Positions 15,492-23,409 of a stretch of DNA of 49,019 bases are shown here, piece after piece (the first letter of the stretch is position 1; every line of letters starts with the position of its first letter). The stretch is taken from assembly GCA_905233255.1 (NCBI GenBank), contig CAJOCN010000038.1:1-49019 (forward strand), given 5' to 3'. The notes under the pieces were generated by a model, which was not told the origin of the DNA, searched no databases, and saw nothing but the letters and a program-made list of their open reading frames with translations. Source of the DNA: Paludibacteraceae bacterium. GTDB taxonomy: Bacteria; Bacteroidota; Bacteroidia; Bacteroidales; Paludibacteraceae. Both the position numbers and the translations under genes were made by a program.

Positions 15492-16352
15492 TCATTTTAT
15501 TATATACCGTACTCTCTTTAGTATTACACAAATAATTTTATGATATAGTGCGGTTAATGTCAATCCGGCTTTCTTTGCTCTACTACATGCTTCTCCATTA
15601 TATAAACGGCTTGCATCGATCTTTGCTGCCAATGGCAGCTTTGCATATAGTGCTTTGTGCTTTTGATGTATGTAATGTGCGCTATCTTTCCAAGCGTCAA
15701 ACTTATTTGTAAGTTTATTCTTATCCTGCTCATCAATCCTATAAACATATAAACATTCATTCACTGCATAGAATTCAGTAAGTTGTGCAAGACGTATAGA
15801 CAATTCGTATTCCTGCCAATAACGTACTTCAATATCAAAACCTCCTACCTTTTCTAATAGTTCTCTTCTGACCAAGATACCACTTGTAATCAGATATATG
15901 CGACTTAGAATTTTAGCACTCATATCGCCTTGTCCTTCATCCAAAGGTGGCCAATCAGCGTATGTAATAGAACCATCCTTGTGCACATATTCCGGACGCA
16001 TACCGCAATAAACCAAACCACAGCCTTTTTCTTCAATAAAAGCGATTTGTTTCTCTATCTTAGTCGGCAACCAATAGTCATCATCATCCAACATAGCCAC
16101 ATATTTTCCTTTGGCTGCTTTGATTCCCACATTGCGGGCATAATTGCCACCACGACTCTCCTCCTTAGAAATATAGATATACTGAATGTCTTTGCGCGCA
16201 GACAATAATTCCTTTGTTCCATCATCAGAGGCGTCATCCACAACAATACATTCCAAATTTGTGTATGTCTGTGCAAATACACTCTCTATCGCTCGAATTA
16301 CAAGATTCTTGCGATTATGTGTTAATATGACGGCAGAAACTAATTGTTGCAT
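15492..16352 (-). CDS. GT2 family glycosyltransferase
   Basis: A 286-residue GT-A enzyme: VSAVILTHNRKNLVIRAIES at the N-terminus, VVDDASDDGT (residues 37-46), GGNYARNVGI, and the metal site DDDD at 89-92 (MLDDDDYW). It would transfer a sugar from a nucleotide donor during repeat-unit synthesis on the cytoplasmic side of the membrane. It is the last gene of the four-gene AT-rich glycosyltransferase run and overlaps the preceding gene by 13 bases, so translational coupling is likely. The basic C-terminus (ICVILKRVRYIIK) may attach to the membrane. Confidence 0.92.
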   Translation of the reverse strand: MQQLVSAVILTHNRKNLVIRAIESVFAQTYTNLECIVVDDASDDGTKELLSARKDIQYIYISKEESRGGNYARNVGIKAAKGKYVAMLDDDDYWLPTKIEKQIAFIEEKGCGLVYCGMRPEYVHKDGSITYADWPPLDEGQGDMSAKILSRIYLITSGILVRRELLEKVGGFDIEVRYWQEYELSIRLAQLTEFYAVNECLYVYRIDEQDKNKLTNKFDAWKDSAHYIHQKHKALYAKLPLAAKIDASRLYNGEACSRAKKAGLTLTALYHKIICVILKRVRYIIK

Positions 16353-17392
16353 AGTGATTTATAGGTATTATAATACATTTCTGCAATTTTCTTTGTATTC
16401 CAATTCTTCAGTGCATATTCTCTATTTTTTTCACCTTTACGTTGGGCAACTGCAGCCAATGCCTTATTTAATGCTTCTTTTATAGATTCATAATTGCCAA
16501 ACTCATACGTAAAATTCTGAGTTGATTGGATCAGCTCACCCACGTTTCCGATACTCGGACCAACTATCACATGTCCCATCAGCATGCCTAATGGCAAATT
16601 ACCCGAATTTAGGTTATTCATTCTTGGTATAAATGATATGTCTGTAGCTGCATAATAATATTTTAGATTTGCTTCTGAGACAAATGTATCACCACTGCAT
16701 AACAGATTGGGGTATTTAATTTTATAATATACATGCTTGAGCCGCTGTCTTACCCACCTCATATTTATTTTACCTTTAGGCAATTCATATAACCTCGGAA
16801 TAACGAACCTAATTCTGGGATTTGCCTTAATAACGGAAAACATTAATTTCTTTTCCTCAATATGTCGAAAAGCGCCAAACACTAATACAAATATCCCTTG
16901 ATTATAGTCAAAATATTTTCGTGCATCGCCTTTACAGGGAATGTCGGTGTATATGGTATTATAAACATGATGTGGTATTACGATATGTTTCGCTTGACGA
17001 TATAAACCTTCAAATTTATCTTTACTATATTCACCTAAATGCACCATTACATCTGACATAGAATATATTATTTGATATGCAAAGTAATAATCTTCTTCTG
17101 AACTATGCGAATGTGACCAAAAATTATGTACGGTAGACACAATCTTTGTACCTTTATCTTTTAGTTCTATGAGCCTAGAACATAAATCTTTTCCTTCTCT
17201 CATAGCAGGAACAAAACAATCAGGCCACATCACATGAACAATATCCCAATCATTTCTATCCCAAAACTCAGACTTCCTCGATGAGAATATAACATCATGA
17301 TGAGCAACACAAATTTGTGACTCCAAAGTATATGTAAAAGGATTCAATTCATCCTTTGCATCATCTGCAAAAACAGCTACAAATACATTCAT
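16340..17392 (-). CDS. Glycosyltransferase (GT4-like, divergent)
   Basis: A 350-residue protein with a GT-B-like layout: the N-terminal half reads like an acceptor-binding Rossmann domain (DIVHVMWPDCFVPAM, VSTVHNFWSHS), and the second half has LVFGAFRHIEEKKLM and a donor-site region ISFIPRMNNLNSGNLPLGM in place of the usual E-x7-E motif. The glycine-rich N-terminal loop of GT4 enzymes is not obvious. It is most likely a glycan glycosyltransferase by context: three bases after one GT4 gene and overlapping the next GT2. The DNA is visibly AT-richer than the flanking housekeeping genes, suggesting horizontal origin. Confidence 0.75.
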   Translation of the reverse strand: MNVFVAVFADDAKDELNPFTYTLESQICVAHHDVIFSSRKSEFWDRNDWDIVHVMWPDCFVPAMREGKDLCSRLIELKDKGTKIVSTVHNFWSHSHSSEEDYYFAYQIIYSMSDVMVHLGEYSKDKFEGLYRQAKHIVIPHHVYNTIYTDIPCKGDARKYFDYNQGIFVLVFGAFRHIEEKKLMFSVIKANPRIRFVIPRLYELPKGKINMRWVRQRLKHVYYKIKYPNLLCSGDTFVSEANLKYYYAATDISFIPRMNNLNSGNLPLGMLMGHVIVGPSIGNVGELIQSTQNFTYEFGNYESIKEALNKALAAVAQRKGEKNREYALKNWNTKKIAEMYYNTYKSLCNN

Positions 17393-17395
17393 TTC

Positions 17396-18577
17396 TTAAA
17401 TATGTTTTGTGTTTTCAAGCAACGATTTCCATAAGGACGTCACGTAGTTTAATGAGTAGTTCTGAATTGATAAGATTGCACATTTTGACATACGATTATA
17501 ATATATAGAATCTTTCATCAAATGAATTAATTTCTTACTCATAGTATTGATATCATTATTAGGTACAATTATTCCATTTTTTTCATTTTTTATAACATCT
17601 TGCAACGCAGGAAAAGAGTTCATTGCTATTGGAACAACCCCCATTTGTTGAGATTCGATAATAACCATAGGAAAACCTTCTATTTTTGATGTCATCAATG
17701 TAATCTTAGATTTTTTATAATAAGAAGTAGGATCTTGATACCCAACAAACGAAATTTTTTTCAGCCTCATATCAGATGCCATTTTCTTATAATCATCTAA
17801 GGATTCTCCATCTCCGACCATTACAAGTTTCCAATCTCCTATTTCCAAGTATTTCTTTTCTATAATCTGCCATATGCGCAAAATGTAACTATAGCGTTTA
17901 ATAGATTCGCGCATCCTTCCAACAACTAACACGATATTTTCTTTACCCTCAACCTCCTCTTCTGAAATGCTATAGTTAAATGGTATAGGATTTGGAATAA
18001 CTCCTATCTTATTTTTATATTGGGAATCACTCCATTCTAAAAATTGCTTCTTGTATGCTTCAGATAGAAATATATATTTGTCCACATATGGTAGAACGTC
18101 TTCCACTTTCTTTACTGCGTTCTTCTTGATTCTATTTTTATAATGAGTCGGGAATAGTGTGTATTTAACCCATTTTACTAAACTCTTTGGCTTTTCAAAA
18201 GGTTGTGCGAATATCGTATGGAGGCACCATATCACCTTAGCATTTGTTTTTACATTGATATCCTTAACAAATGCCAATGGCCACCACTGATTAATAACAA
18301 AATCTATTGATTCGCTATTGATAATCTCGCATATTTTATCGCTTACACCATAGGCATCTTCTATATCATTGCTTGTATATTCATCGCAAGGGACTCTCTC
18401 AATATAATGTTCGTTTATACCTTTATTTATAATAGGTTGAGTTCCACATGTAGAGTATTTAAAATATGCGACATGTACAGAGTAGCCCATAGTTATAAAT
18501 TCATTTGCGAGCAAACGAGTTACGGACTCCCCTCCACCATATACGGGCCATAGCCGAAGTAAAAATAAAATACTCAT
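17396..18577 (-). CDS. GT4 family glycosyltransferase
   Basis: A 393-residue retaining GT-B enzyme. It begins MSILFLLRLWPVYGGGESV, the glycine-rich acceptor loop; the C-terminal half has VVGRMRESIKRY (residues about 216-227) followed by SKITLMTSKIEGFPMVIIES, the E-x7-E donor-sugar motif. It acts in capsule/O-antigen assembly on the cytoplasmic face. Six bases separate it from the upstream GT4 and three from the downstream gene. The coding sequence is AT-rich. Substrate unknown. Confidence 0.92.
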   Translation of the reverse strand: MSILFLLRLWPVYGGGESVTRLLANEFITMGYSVHVAYFKYSTCGTQPIINKGINEHYIERVPCDEYTSNDIEDAYGVSDKICEIINSESIDFVINQWWPLAFVKDINVKTNAKVIWCLHTIFAQPFEKPKSLVKWVKYTLFPTHYKNRIKKNAVKKVEDVLPYVDKYIFLSEAYKKQFLEWSDSQYKNKIGVIPNPIPFNYSISEEEVEGKENIVLVVGRMRESIKRYSYILRIWQIIEKKYLEIGDWKLVMVGDGESLDDYKKMASDMRLKKISFVGYQDPTSYYKKSKITLMTSKIEGFPMVIIESQQMGVVPIAMNSFPALQDVIKNEKNGIIVPNNDINTMSKKLIHLMKDSIYYNRMSKCAILSIQNYSLNYVTSLWKSLLENTKHI

Positions 18578-18583
18578 TTTGGT

Positions 18584-19813
18584 TTATTTTAGGTTTTCTA
18601 CTGCATCAATATAATCCATAACATATTTATCTATAGTAAAGTATGTCTCATATAAAAAACGGTTCTTTTGTCTCATTTCATTATATTCATTCGAATTAAA
18701 ATTATACAAATCTACTATTTTTTTCACCATAGCAGTTAACAAATCTTTATCTTCGGATTTGTAGAATAACAAACCGCGTCTTTCATCTTCTGGCAAGATA
18801 GCAAAATATTTATTACCTCCGGTTTCTGACAAGACCATAGGCACTCCTGCCCGCAATACCTGAAGGGCAATTAAGTCAAAATACGTTTCTCTGTTGGGAA
18901 GTATATACAAATTACTTTGCGGTAATATGTCATCTACATTTCTTATGAATCCCAATTCAATCCACCGTGGATGTTTGGGAGGTTGAATATTGCCGTTCCC
19001 TGCGCATAAAAAATACAAATAGGGATATTCCTCTAAAAGTCTGACACCAACCTCTTTGAGAATATCATAACCTTTGATAGATGTATGTCTTCCGAAAAAT
19101 GCTATTATAAAAGCGTCTTGGGGTATCCCAAATTCCGAGATCTTCTGTTGAGTAGAATTATCAATGTTATAGTCAGGAAGAGAAGAAGGAACATAGAAGA
19201 ATTTATTCTCGATGCTTTCAAACAATGCAGACACTTTAGGATCTCTCTGGTATGGCTCTCTTGCACCTTTACATGGGAACATTATGTAATCCACTGATTG
19301 GTATGCTTGACACTCTTCTTGTAATATTATGGGACGTAGAAACTTAGTGATTTTATTTAATTTTGATGTCGCACTTGCCGTATAACTCAATATTTCATCT
19401 GTCCATGTACATGGGCAATGAGTTGTTAAAATAACTTTTCCATTATAATGCGGGAATTGTTTGCGGAACTGCAAAGCATGAGGAACCATATGCAAATGGA
19501 CGTACTCATAATAGTTTATATCAATACTGGATGGTATTTGATATTTAGTTTTTCGGAATGGAAAGAGACATTTTATATATACATCTTTCAAACGTCTAAA
19601 CAATTTGCCCAAGTATGTTTTAGACGGCTTGTTGTTTTTGCTAACTGGATTATACCATTCCGCAACCGTTCCTTCCTTCTCCCTAATTAAATCAGAAAGA
19701 AAAGTTATTTGACTATTGGGATGCACATTCAAATACTCGTGCAAATTGTACAAGTATCCCATTGGTCCTCCTATATTTTCTAATGGGAATATGTCCCAAA
19801 TGAGTATCTTCAT
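18584..19813 (-). CDS. GT4-like glycosyltransferase
   Basis: A 409-residue GT-B protein. The N-terminus MKILIWDIFPLENIGGPMGY is a typical acceptor-domain start. The donor domain has IIAFFGRHTSIKGYDIL and the loop SNLYILPNRETYFDLIALQVLRAG, with a D-L-I-A pattern in place of the canonical E-x7-E. It is the first gene of the four-gene run. No clear promoter was seen in the 200 bases upstream; instead that DNA holds gene fragments (19826-20101), so the operon head may have been lost or transcription may come from farther upstream (20729-21660). Confidence 0.87.
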   Translation of the reverse strand: MKILIWDIFPLENIGGPMGYLYNLHEYLNVHPNSQITFLSDLIREKEGTVAEWYNPVSKNNKPSKTYLGKLFRRLKDVYIKCLFPFRKTKYQIPSSIDINYYEYVHLHMVPHALQFRKQFPHYNGKVILTTHCPCTWTDEILSYTASATSKLNKITKFLRPIILQEECQAYQSVDYIMFPCKGAREPYQRDPKVSALFESIENKFFYVPSSLPDYNIDNSTQQKISEFGIPQDAFIIAFFGRHTSIKGYDILKEVGVRLLEEYPYLYFLCAGNGNIQPPKHPRWIELGFIRNVDDILPQSNLYILPNRETYFDLIALQVLRAGVPMVLSETGGNKYFAILPEDERRGLLFYKSEDKDLLTAMVKKIVDLYNFNSNEYNEMRQKNRFLYETYFTIDKYVMDYIDAVENLK

Positions 19814-19825
19814 GATCTTACTTTT

Positions 19826-19972
19826 TTATGGAGTATTCATTCTTTTGTGAATATCTTCAAATATTTGCTCATACAATATAGAATTCGGTGTTTGGATGGA
19901 TGTATCAAATGTTTTCTTGACATATGTCTTCCTAATATCATCATCTTTTTCTTTTCGTTTATTGACCGGCAT
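19826..19972 (-). pseudogene. Coding-like fragment (48 aa) upstream of the GT operon
   Basis: ATG at 19972, MPVNKRKEKDDD and on to a TAA at 19826, just 12 bases before the GT4 start. It is hydrophilic and strongly coding-like. The frame is open upstream of the ATG for seven more codons before a TAG at 19997. Either a small real gene or the tail of a lost gene; the family is not recognised. Confidence 0.35.
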
Positions 19973-19996
19973 TGTATGTCGGTATGTTTCTTTCTT

Positions 19997-20101
19997 CTAT
20001 TCCCCAGCATTTAATGCCGGCATGGCTTCATCTGTTTTGCAGCCCGGAAAATCTATTTCGGAGGCATATTCTATGCGCGTAAGAGGCGCTTCAGAGGCAT
20101 C
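19997..20101 (-). pseudogene. Coding-like fragment (34 codons) ending in TAG
   Basis: Minus-strand frame DASEAPLTRIEYASEIDFPG and on to ALNAGE, closed by TAG at 19997 and preceded by TAG, with no start at its head. It lies in the same frame as the 19826-19972 fragment, so the two could be one gene broken by a TAG codon. Confidence 0.3.
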
Positions 20102-20728
20102 CTAGACCTTATTACTATTACATCTCTATAATTGTTTGTAATTCAGCAATTTGTGACGCATATTAAAAATACAAAATATCTGCATTATTGCACTTTCATT
20201 TTGCATATTAGCGCCCGCATAAAATAGTTTTCCCTTTCATTTACTCTCTATTTACCTTCCATTTCCGAGACATTGTCGAATCATTCCCGAGTCAATCCCG
20301 AGGGAATATCGAACCATTCCCGAAAGATCATGCTCTGCGAGCAACGTCCTTTCATTGTCCTTTCAATCACGCGACCATAACGGGATCACCTCGGGAGAAC
20401 CTCGGAACCATCACGGGAGCACCTCGGGAGGACGCAGTAATACATTAGTATAAAAATTTGCACTGGCAAAATTGGCAATTTTGGCAATTTCTTACAAAAT
20501 GCGAAGAAATCCAACTAATGTATGTCAATTTTTGACATTTTAACAGTTCTGGCATTATGCAAACTATCAAAAAGATAGATATTGCCAATTTTGCCATTTT
20601 TGCCATGTCATTTTTTTATCATCCTTCATTTATTTAGCATGCTTTCGTACCGCTGTAGGTACGGTAATAACTAACGAACTACTAACTTATCTTTAACTTA
20701 TCTCTAACGCTTGATGGGTGTTTGCCTT
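20102..20728 (-). other. Non-coding, repeat-rich interval
   Basis: No convincing gene. Contains clusters of short words: ATTCCCGA/ATCCCGAG (20280-20330), then CACCTCGGGAG/ACCTCGGAACC copies (20384-20436), then a pair of inverted GGCAAAATTGGC-type arrays (20464-20490 and 20582-20605), a small hairpin CGTACC/GGTACG (20646-20663) and repeated ACTAAC/AACTTATC words (20671-20708). Iteron-like, but no replication or recombination gene is beside it. Confidence 0.5.
20464..20605. repeat. Inverted arrays of TTGGCAA-type words
   Basis: Left arm 20464-20490 has three TGGCAA units; right arm 20582-20605 has three TTGCCA units in inverse orientation. The arms are about 80% complementary over 24 bases and enclose about 90 bases containing TGTCAATTTTTGACA, itself a perfect dyad. 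Confidence 0.6.
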
Positions 20729-21091
20729 TCATTCCTCTTTCCGCAACTGCCGTTGAATGACGGACTGAACATATCTGTCCAAACGCAGATAGATATGTCT
20801 TTTTCCGGTTTTGCGCTCGATGGGTGCGTCCGGCTCCGGCTCGTTCAACTGTGCGTGCCAGCGACGGCTCCATTCCGCTTTGCGGACGGGGTCGGCAAGT
20901 TCCTCCAACGCCATCGTCATGGAACGGTGGAAAATAGAAGTATTGCGGATCTCACCCTCACGCAAAGGGTGCGTCTCGTAGTCACGGGGTTTGGCTACGA
21001 AATAGACTTCCTCTGCGCCATAACCAACCACTACACCTTCCTCATCACGGTAGGTCTTGCGTCTTCTGATCAAACTTTGTTGCGGTTTCAT
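20729..21091 (-). CDS. Hypothetical protein (120 aa)
   Basis: Not recognised. A 120-residue hydrophilic, highly charged protein: MKPQQSLIRRRKTYRDEEGV at the start and KRHIYLRLDRYVQSVIQRQ near the end; no signal peptide or membrane span. GC content is like the housekeeping genes, unlike the neighbouring AT-rich glycosyltransferases. It is preceded by the same leader block as the two small paralogues (TCCACAAATTTAACAAATTA and GTCAACAATTACCAACAATT), and by a long structured region (21186-21485). The shared leader suggests common control with the small MFKYTK genes, though the proteins are not similar. Confidence 0.6.
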   Translation of the reverse strand: MKPQQSLIRRRKTYRDEEGVVVGYGAEEVYFVAKPRDYETHPLREGEIRNTSIFHRSMTMALEELADPVRKAEWSRRWHAQLNEPEPDAPIERKTGKRHIYLRLDRYVQSVIQRQLRKEE

Positions 21092-21102
21092 GCTATTTTA
21101 TC

Positions 21103-21164
21103 AGTCCACAAATTTAACAAATTAAACAGATTTATTTTTCTTGGTCAACAATTACCAACAATTA
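21103..21164 (-). repeat. Leader block upstream of the 120-aa gene (copy C)
   Basis: Carries both shared segments seen at 12683-12748, at 21103-21127 and 21144-21164, in the same order and spacing relative to the ATG. Confidence 0.7.
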
Positions 21165-21185
21165 AAGACAATTATACAAAAAAGT

Positions 21186-21231
21186 CCATCTTAACAGTTC
21201 TCCGGCGTTTACCGGATCGTTGTTAAGATGG
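21186..21231. terminator. Strong 11-bp hairpin
   Basis: CCATCTTAACA (21186-21196) pairs perfectly with TGTTAAGATGG (21221-21231); the loop contains CCGG CGTTTA CCGG, a second stem. It lies in the presumed leader of the 120-aa gene. No long T-run on either side, so it may be a leader structure rather than a terminator. Confidence 0.5.
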
Positions 21232-21289
21232 GAAATTGTATGGAATTAAGTATTCCGTTTCGGACATCAAAAAACGCGGATCTCTTCTC

Positions 21290-21485
21290 TTGCTTATCCG
21301 CTGATAGAGGTCCTAGGAAAACCCGAAAGATTCGAATAAGCAATGCAGAAACCCACGCTGTGTATATGCGTACACACGCGCATACCTAATAAGGTACACG
21401 CGGGTGCATATTACACCCCATGAGCATCTACCACTACTTGTTTTGAAATCTTTCGACTGTTTGAAATTTCCTAGGTTTCTATCAG
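21290..21485. repeat. Imperfect inverted-repeat element of about 190 bp
   Basis: Arms CTGATAGA..CCTAGGAAA (21301-21320) and TTTCCTAGG..TCTATCAG (21467-21485), plus CGAAAGAT (21324-21331) and ATCTTTCG (21448-21455). A second dyad, TTGCTTAT (21290-21297) with ATAAGCAA (21336-21343), overlaps the left arm, giving alternative folds. The centre has GTGTA/TACAC and TATGCG/CGCATA hairpins. MITE-like or a switchable leader. Confidence 0.5.
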
Positions 21486-21666
21486 TCAAAAACAAGCGTT
21501 AGTAAACGCCAATCAATATGTCTGCTCCCTCACCTGTGACATCTATGCAGACACCCCAGCGTGAGTTTGCGACTGCAAAGGTCACTTGCAAATAAAAGTG
21601 TCATTTTTAGCGATTTTTTGTGCAATACGGCGTTGCCGCGCGTAAAGGGTATATTGCCTTCGGCAG

Positions 21667-22524
21667 TTAAATGGTGTCGATGAAGAACTTCTGCTTGCGG
21701 TTGAACATCGCAATACCTATTACCAGCAGGACGGCAATAACGGCGGCGGAATAGCCGAGCGCCTGCCAGGAGAACTGCCCTGCCCCATAAGCTCCGTACT
21801 TGAAGGTCTCGATGATTGCCGTCATGGGGTTGAAGAGCATGATCTTATGCAGCGTCGGGTTGGTAACATAACTGAGCGGATAGACGATCGGCGTTGCGTA
21901 CATCCAAAGGGAGACAAAGACACCGAAGAAATTCGTCAGATCGCGGTACTTAGTCGTCAGCGAGGAGACAATCAGTCCGAGCCCGAGCGCCAGGCACTGA
22001 ATCATCAGAATGAGCACCGGAAAGAGCAACAGATACCAGTTGGGATGCAGGTTCACTCCCTTGAAGACAAAGAGTAGATAGACGATCACAAAAGTGCTAA
22101 GCTGTAGCGAGAAGCGGAAGAGTTTGGATATGACCTTCGATATAGGCATCACCAGACGCGGGAAATAGACCTTGCCATATAACGCCGCGTTCGATTGGAA
22201 CGTGCTTGCGACCTCGGTCAGGCAAGTGGAGAAATACTCCCAGAGACAGATGCCGGAGAGGTAGAACACCGGCTGCGGGATGTCGTCCGTAGGAATACCG
22301 GCAATGCGGCCGAAGACCACAATGTACATGAACATCGTGAACAACGGCGAGATGAAATACCATCCCATGCCGAAGATCGTCTGCTTATACTGCACAGTAA
22401 TGTCGCGCTTGATAAAGAGCCAGATGAGGTACTTCTTCTGCCATAGCTCCTTCAAACCGAGCCCTTTGGCAATAGAGTCCGGAGTGATCTCTGTGGTCCA
22501 ATAGTTTTCTTGTTCCTTTGCCAT
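21667..22524 (-). CDS. ABC-2 type polysaccharide export permease (second copy)
   Basis: A 285-residue Wzm-like membrane permease: an N-terminal amphipathic segment with LIWLFIKRDITVQYKQTIFG, then about six membrane spans (for example FTMFMYIVVFGRIAGI, WYLLLFPVLILMIQCLAL), and the family box LTTKYRDLTNFF. With an ATPase partner, such proteins export undecaprenyl-linked polysaccharide across the inner membrane. It is about half identical to the preceding permease (22526-23374), from which it is separated by one base. No Wzt ATPase gene is in the window. Last gene of the eight-gene operon. Confidence 0.93.
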   Translation of the reverse strand: MAKEQENYWTTEITPDSIAKGLGLKELWQKKYLIWLFIKRDITVQYKQTIFGMGWYFISPLFTMFMYIVVFGRIAGIPTDDIPQPVFYLSGICLWEYFSTCLTEVASTFQSNAALYGKVYFPRLVMPISKVISKLFRFSLQLSTFVIVYLLFVFKGVNLHPNWYLLLFPVLILMIQCLALGLGLIVSSLTTKYRDLTNFFGVFVSLWMYATPIVYPLSYVTNPTLHKIMLFNPMTAIIETFKYGAYGAGQFSWQALGYSAAVIAVLLVIGIAMFNRKQKFFIDTI

Positions 22525-22525
22525 A

Positions 22526-23374
22526 TTATACTGTATCCATGAAGGATTTTTGCACCTTGTTAAACATCATGAGTCCGAGCACGAGCAGCACGAGCGTAAA
22601 CGCTGCGCTGTATGCCAGCCACGCCCATGAGAACTGGCCTTGCCCGAGCAGCGAGTACTTGATGGCTTCCATCACCGGCGTGACAGGGTTGAGTGACATC
22701 GCCAGATGCAGTTTCTCGTTCGTCACCATACTCAGCGGGTAGATCACAGGCGTAATATAGACCCAAAGCGAGATGATCTTATTGAGCATGATCTGCAGGT
22801 CGCGGTACTTGGTGGTCATGGACGAGAAGATCATACCAAAGCCGACCGCCATGAGTGCCAGCAGGATGATTAGGAACGGGAAGAGCACGACCTGCCAATG
22901 AATCTCCAGCTCTGTTCCCGTAGCCGCATAATAGATATAGAACGCCGCAAAGATCGCTAACTGGATTGCGAAACTGAGCAGGTTGGTCGTCACCGCCACG
23001 AGCGGCATGATGATCCGCGGGAAATAGACCTTTCCGAAGATGTCGGCATTGGAGACAAAGGAATTGGAGGTTGCGCTCAGGCACGCTGAGAAATAGCCCC
23101 AAACGGAGATACCTAACAGGTAGAACAAAATCGGCGGAATGCCATCTGTCGGGATTTTCGCAATACCGCCAAAGACCGTAGCATAGACAATCACGGAGAG
23201 CACCGGCGTGATGATGAACCACAAGGGTCCGAGGATCGTCTGCTTGTAGGCAGTACGGAAGTTACGCGCCACGAAAAGCAGGAACATATCGCGGTACCGC
23301 CATATCTCCTTCCAATCGACAGCGAGCAGTTTGTCCCGCGGCGTGATGGTCAAATCCCAATTTTCATTATTCAT
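22526..23374 (-). CDS. ABC-2 type polysaccharide export permease (first copy)
   Basis: A 282-residue Wzm-like permease with LLFVARNFRTAYKQTILGPL, about six membrane spans and the MTTKYRDLQIML box. Tandem duplication with the downstream gene suggests a heterodimeric transmembrane pore, unlike the usual homodimer. It follows the tyrosine phosphatase gene by 35 bases of ATTACGAATT-type word repeat. Being placed behind regulatory genes, and not beside a sugar locus, is unusual. Confidence 0.93.
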   Translation of the reverse strand: MNNENWDLTITPRDKLLAVDWKEIWRYRDMFLLFVARNFRTAYKQTILGPLWFIITPVLSVIVYATVFGGIAKIPTDGIPPILFYLLGISVWGYFSACLSATSNSFVSNADIFGKVYFPRIIMPLVAVTTNLLSFAIQLAIFAAFYIYYAATGTELEIHWQVVLFPFLIILLALMAVGFGMIFSSMTTKYRDLQIMLNKIISLWVYITPVIYPLSMVTNEKLHLAMSLNPVTPVMEAIKYSLLGQGQFSWAWLAYSAAFTLVLLVLGLMMFNKVQKSFMDTV

Positions 23375-23409
23375 TATAAATTACGAATTACGAATTACAA
23401 ATTACAAAT

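Noticed and set aside
20711..21226. 171-codon plus-strand frame over the 120-aa gene
   Set aside because: No start signal and no motif; the minus-strand gene has the shared leader and better composition.
21313..21495. 60-codon minus-strand frame inside the palindromic element
   Set aside because: The frame is simply the inverted-repeat DNA; no coding character.
21576..21606. Promoter for the 120-aa gene on the minus strand
   Set aside because: GACCTTTG resembles the -7 element but lacks the TA start, and no TTG lies at the 20-bp position; too weak to annotate.
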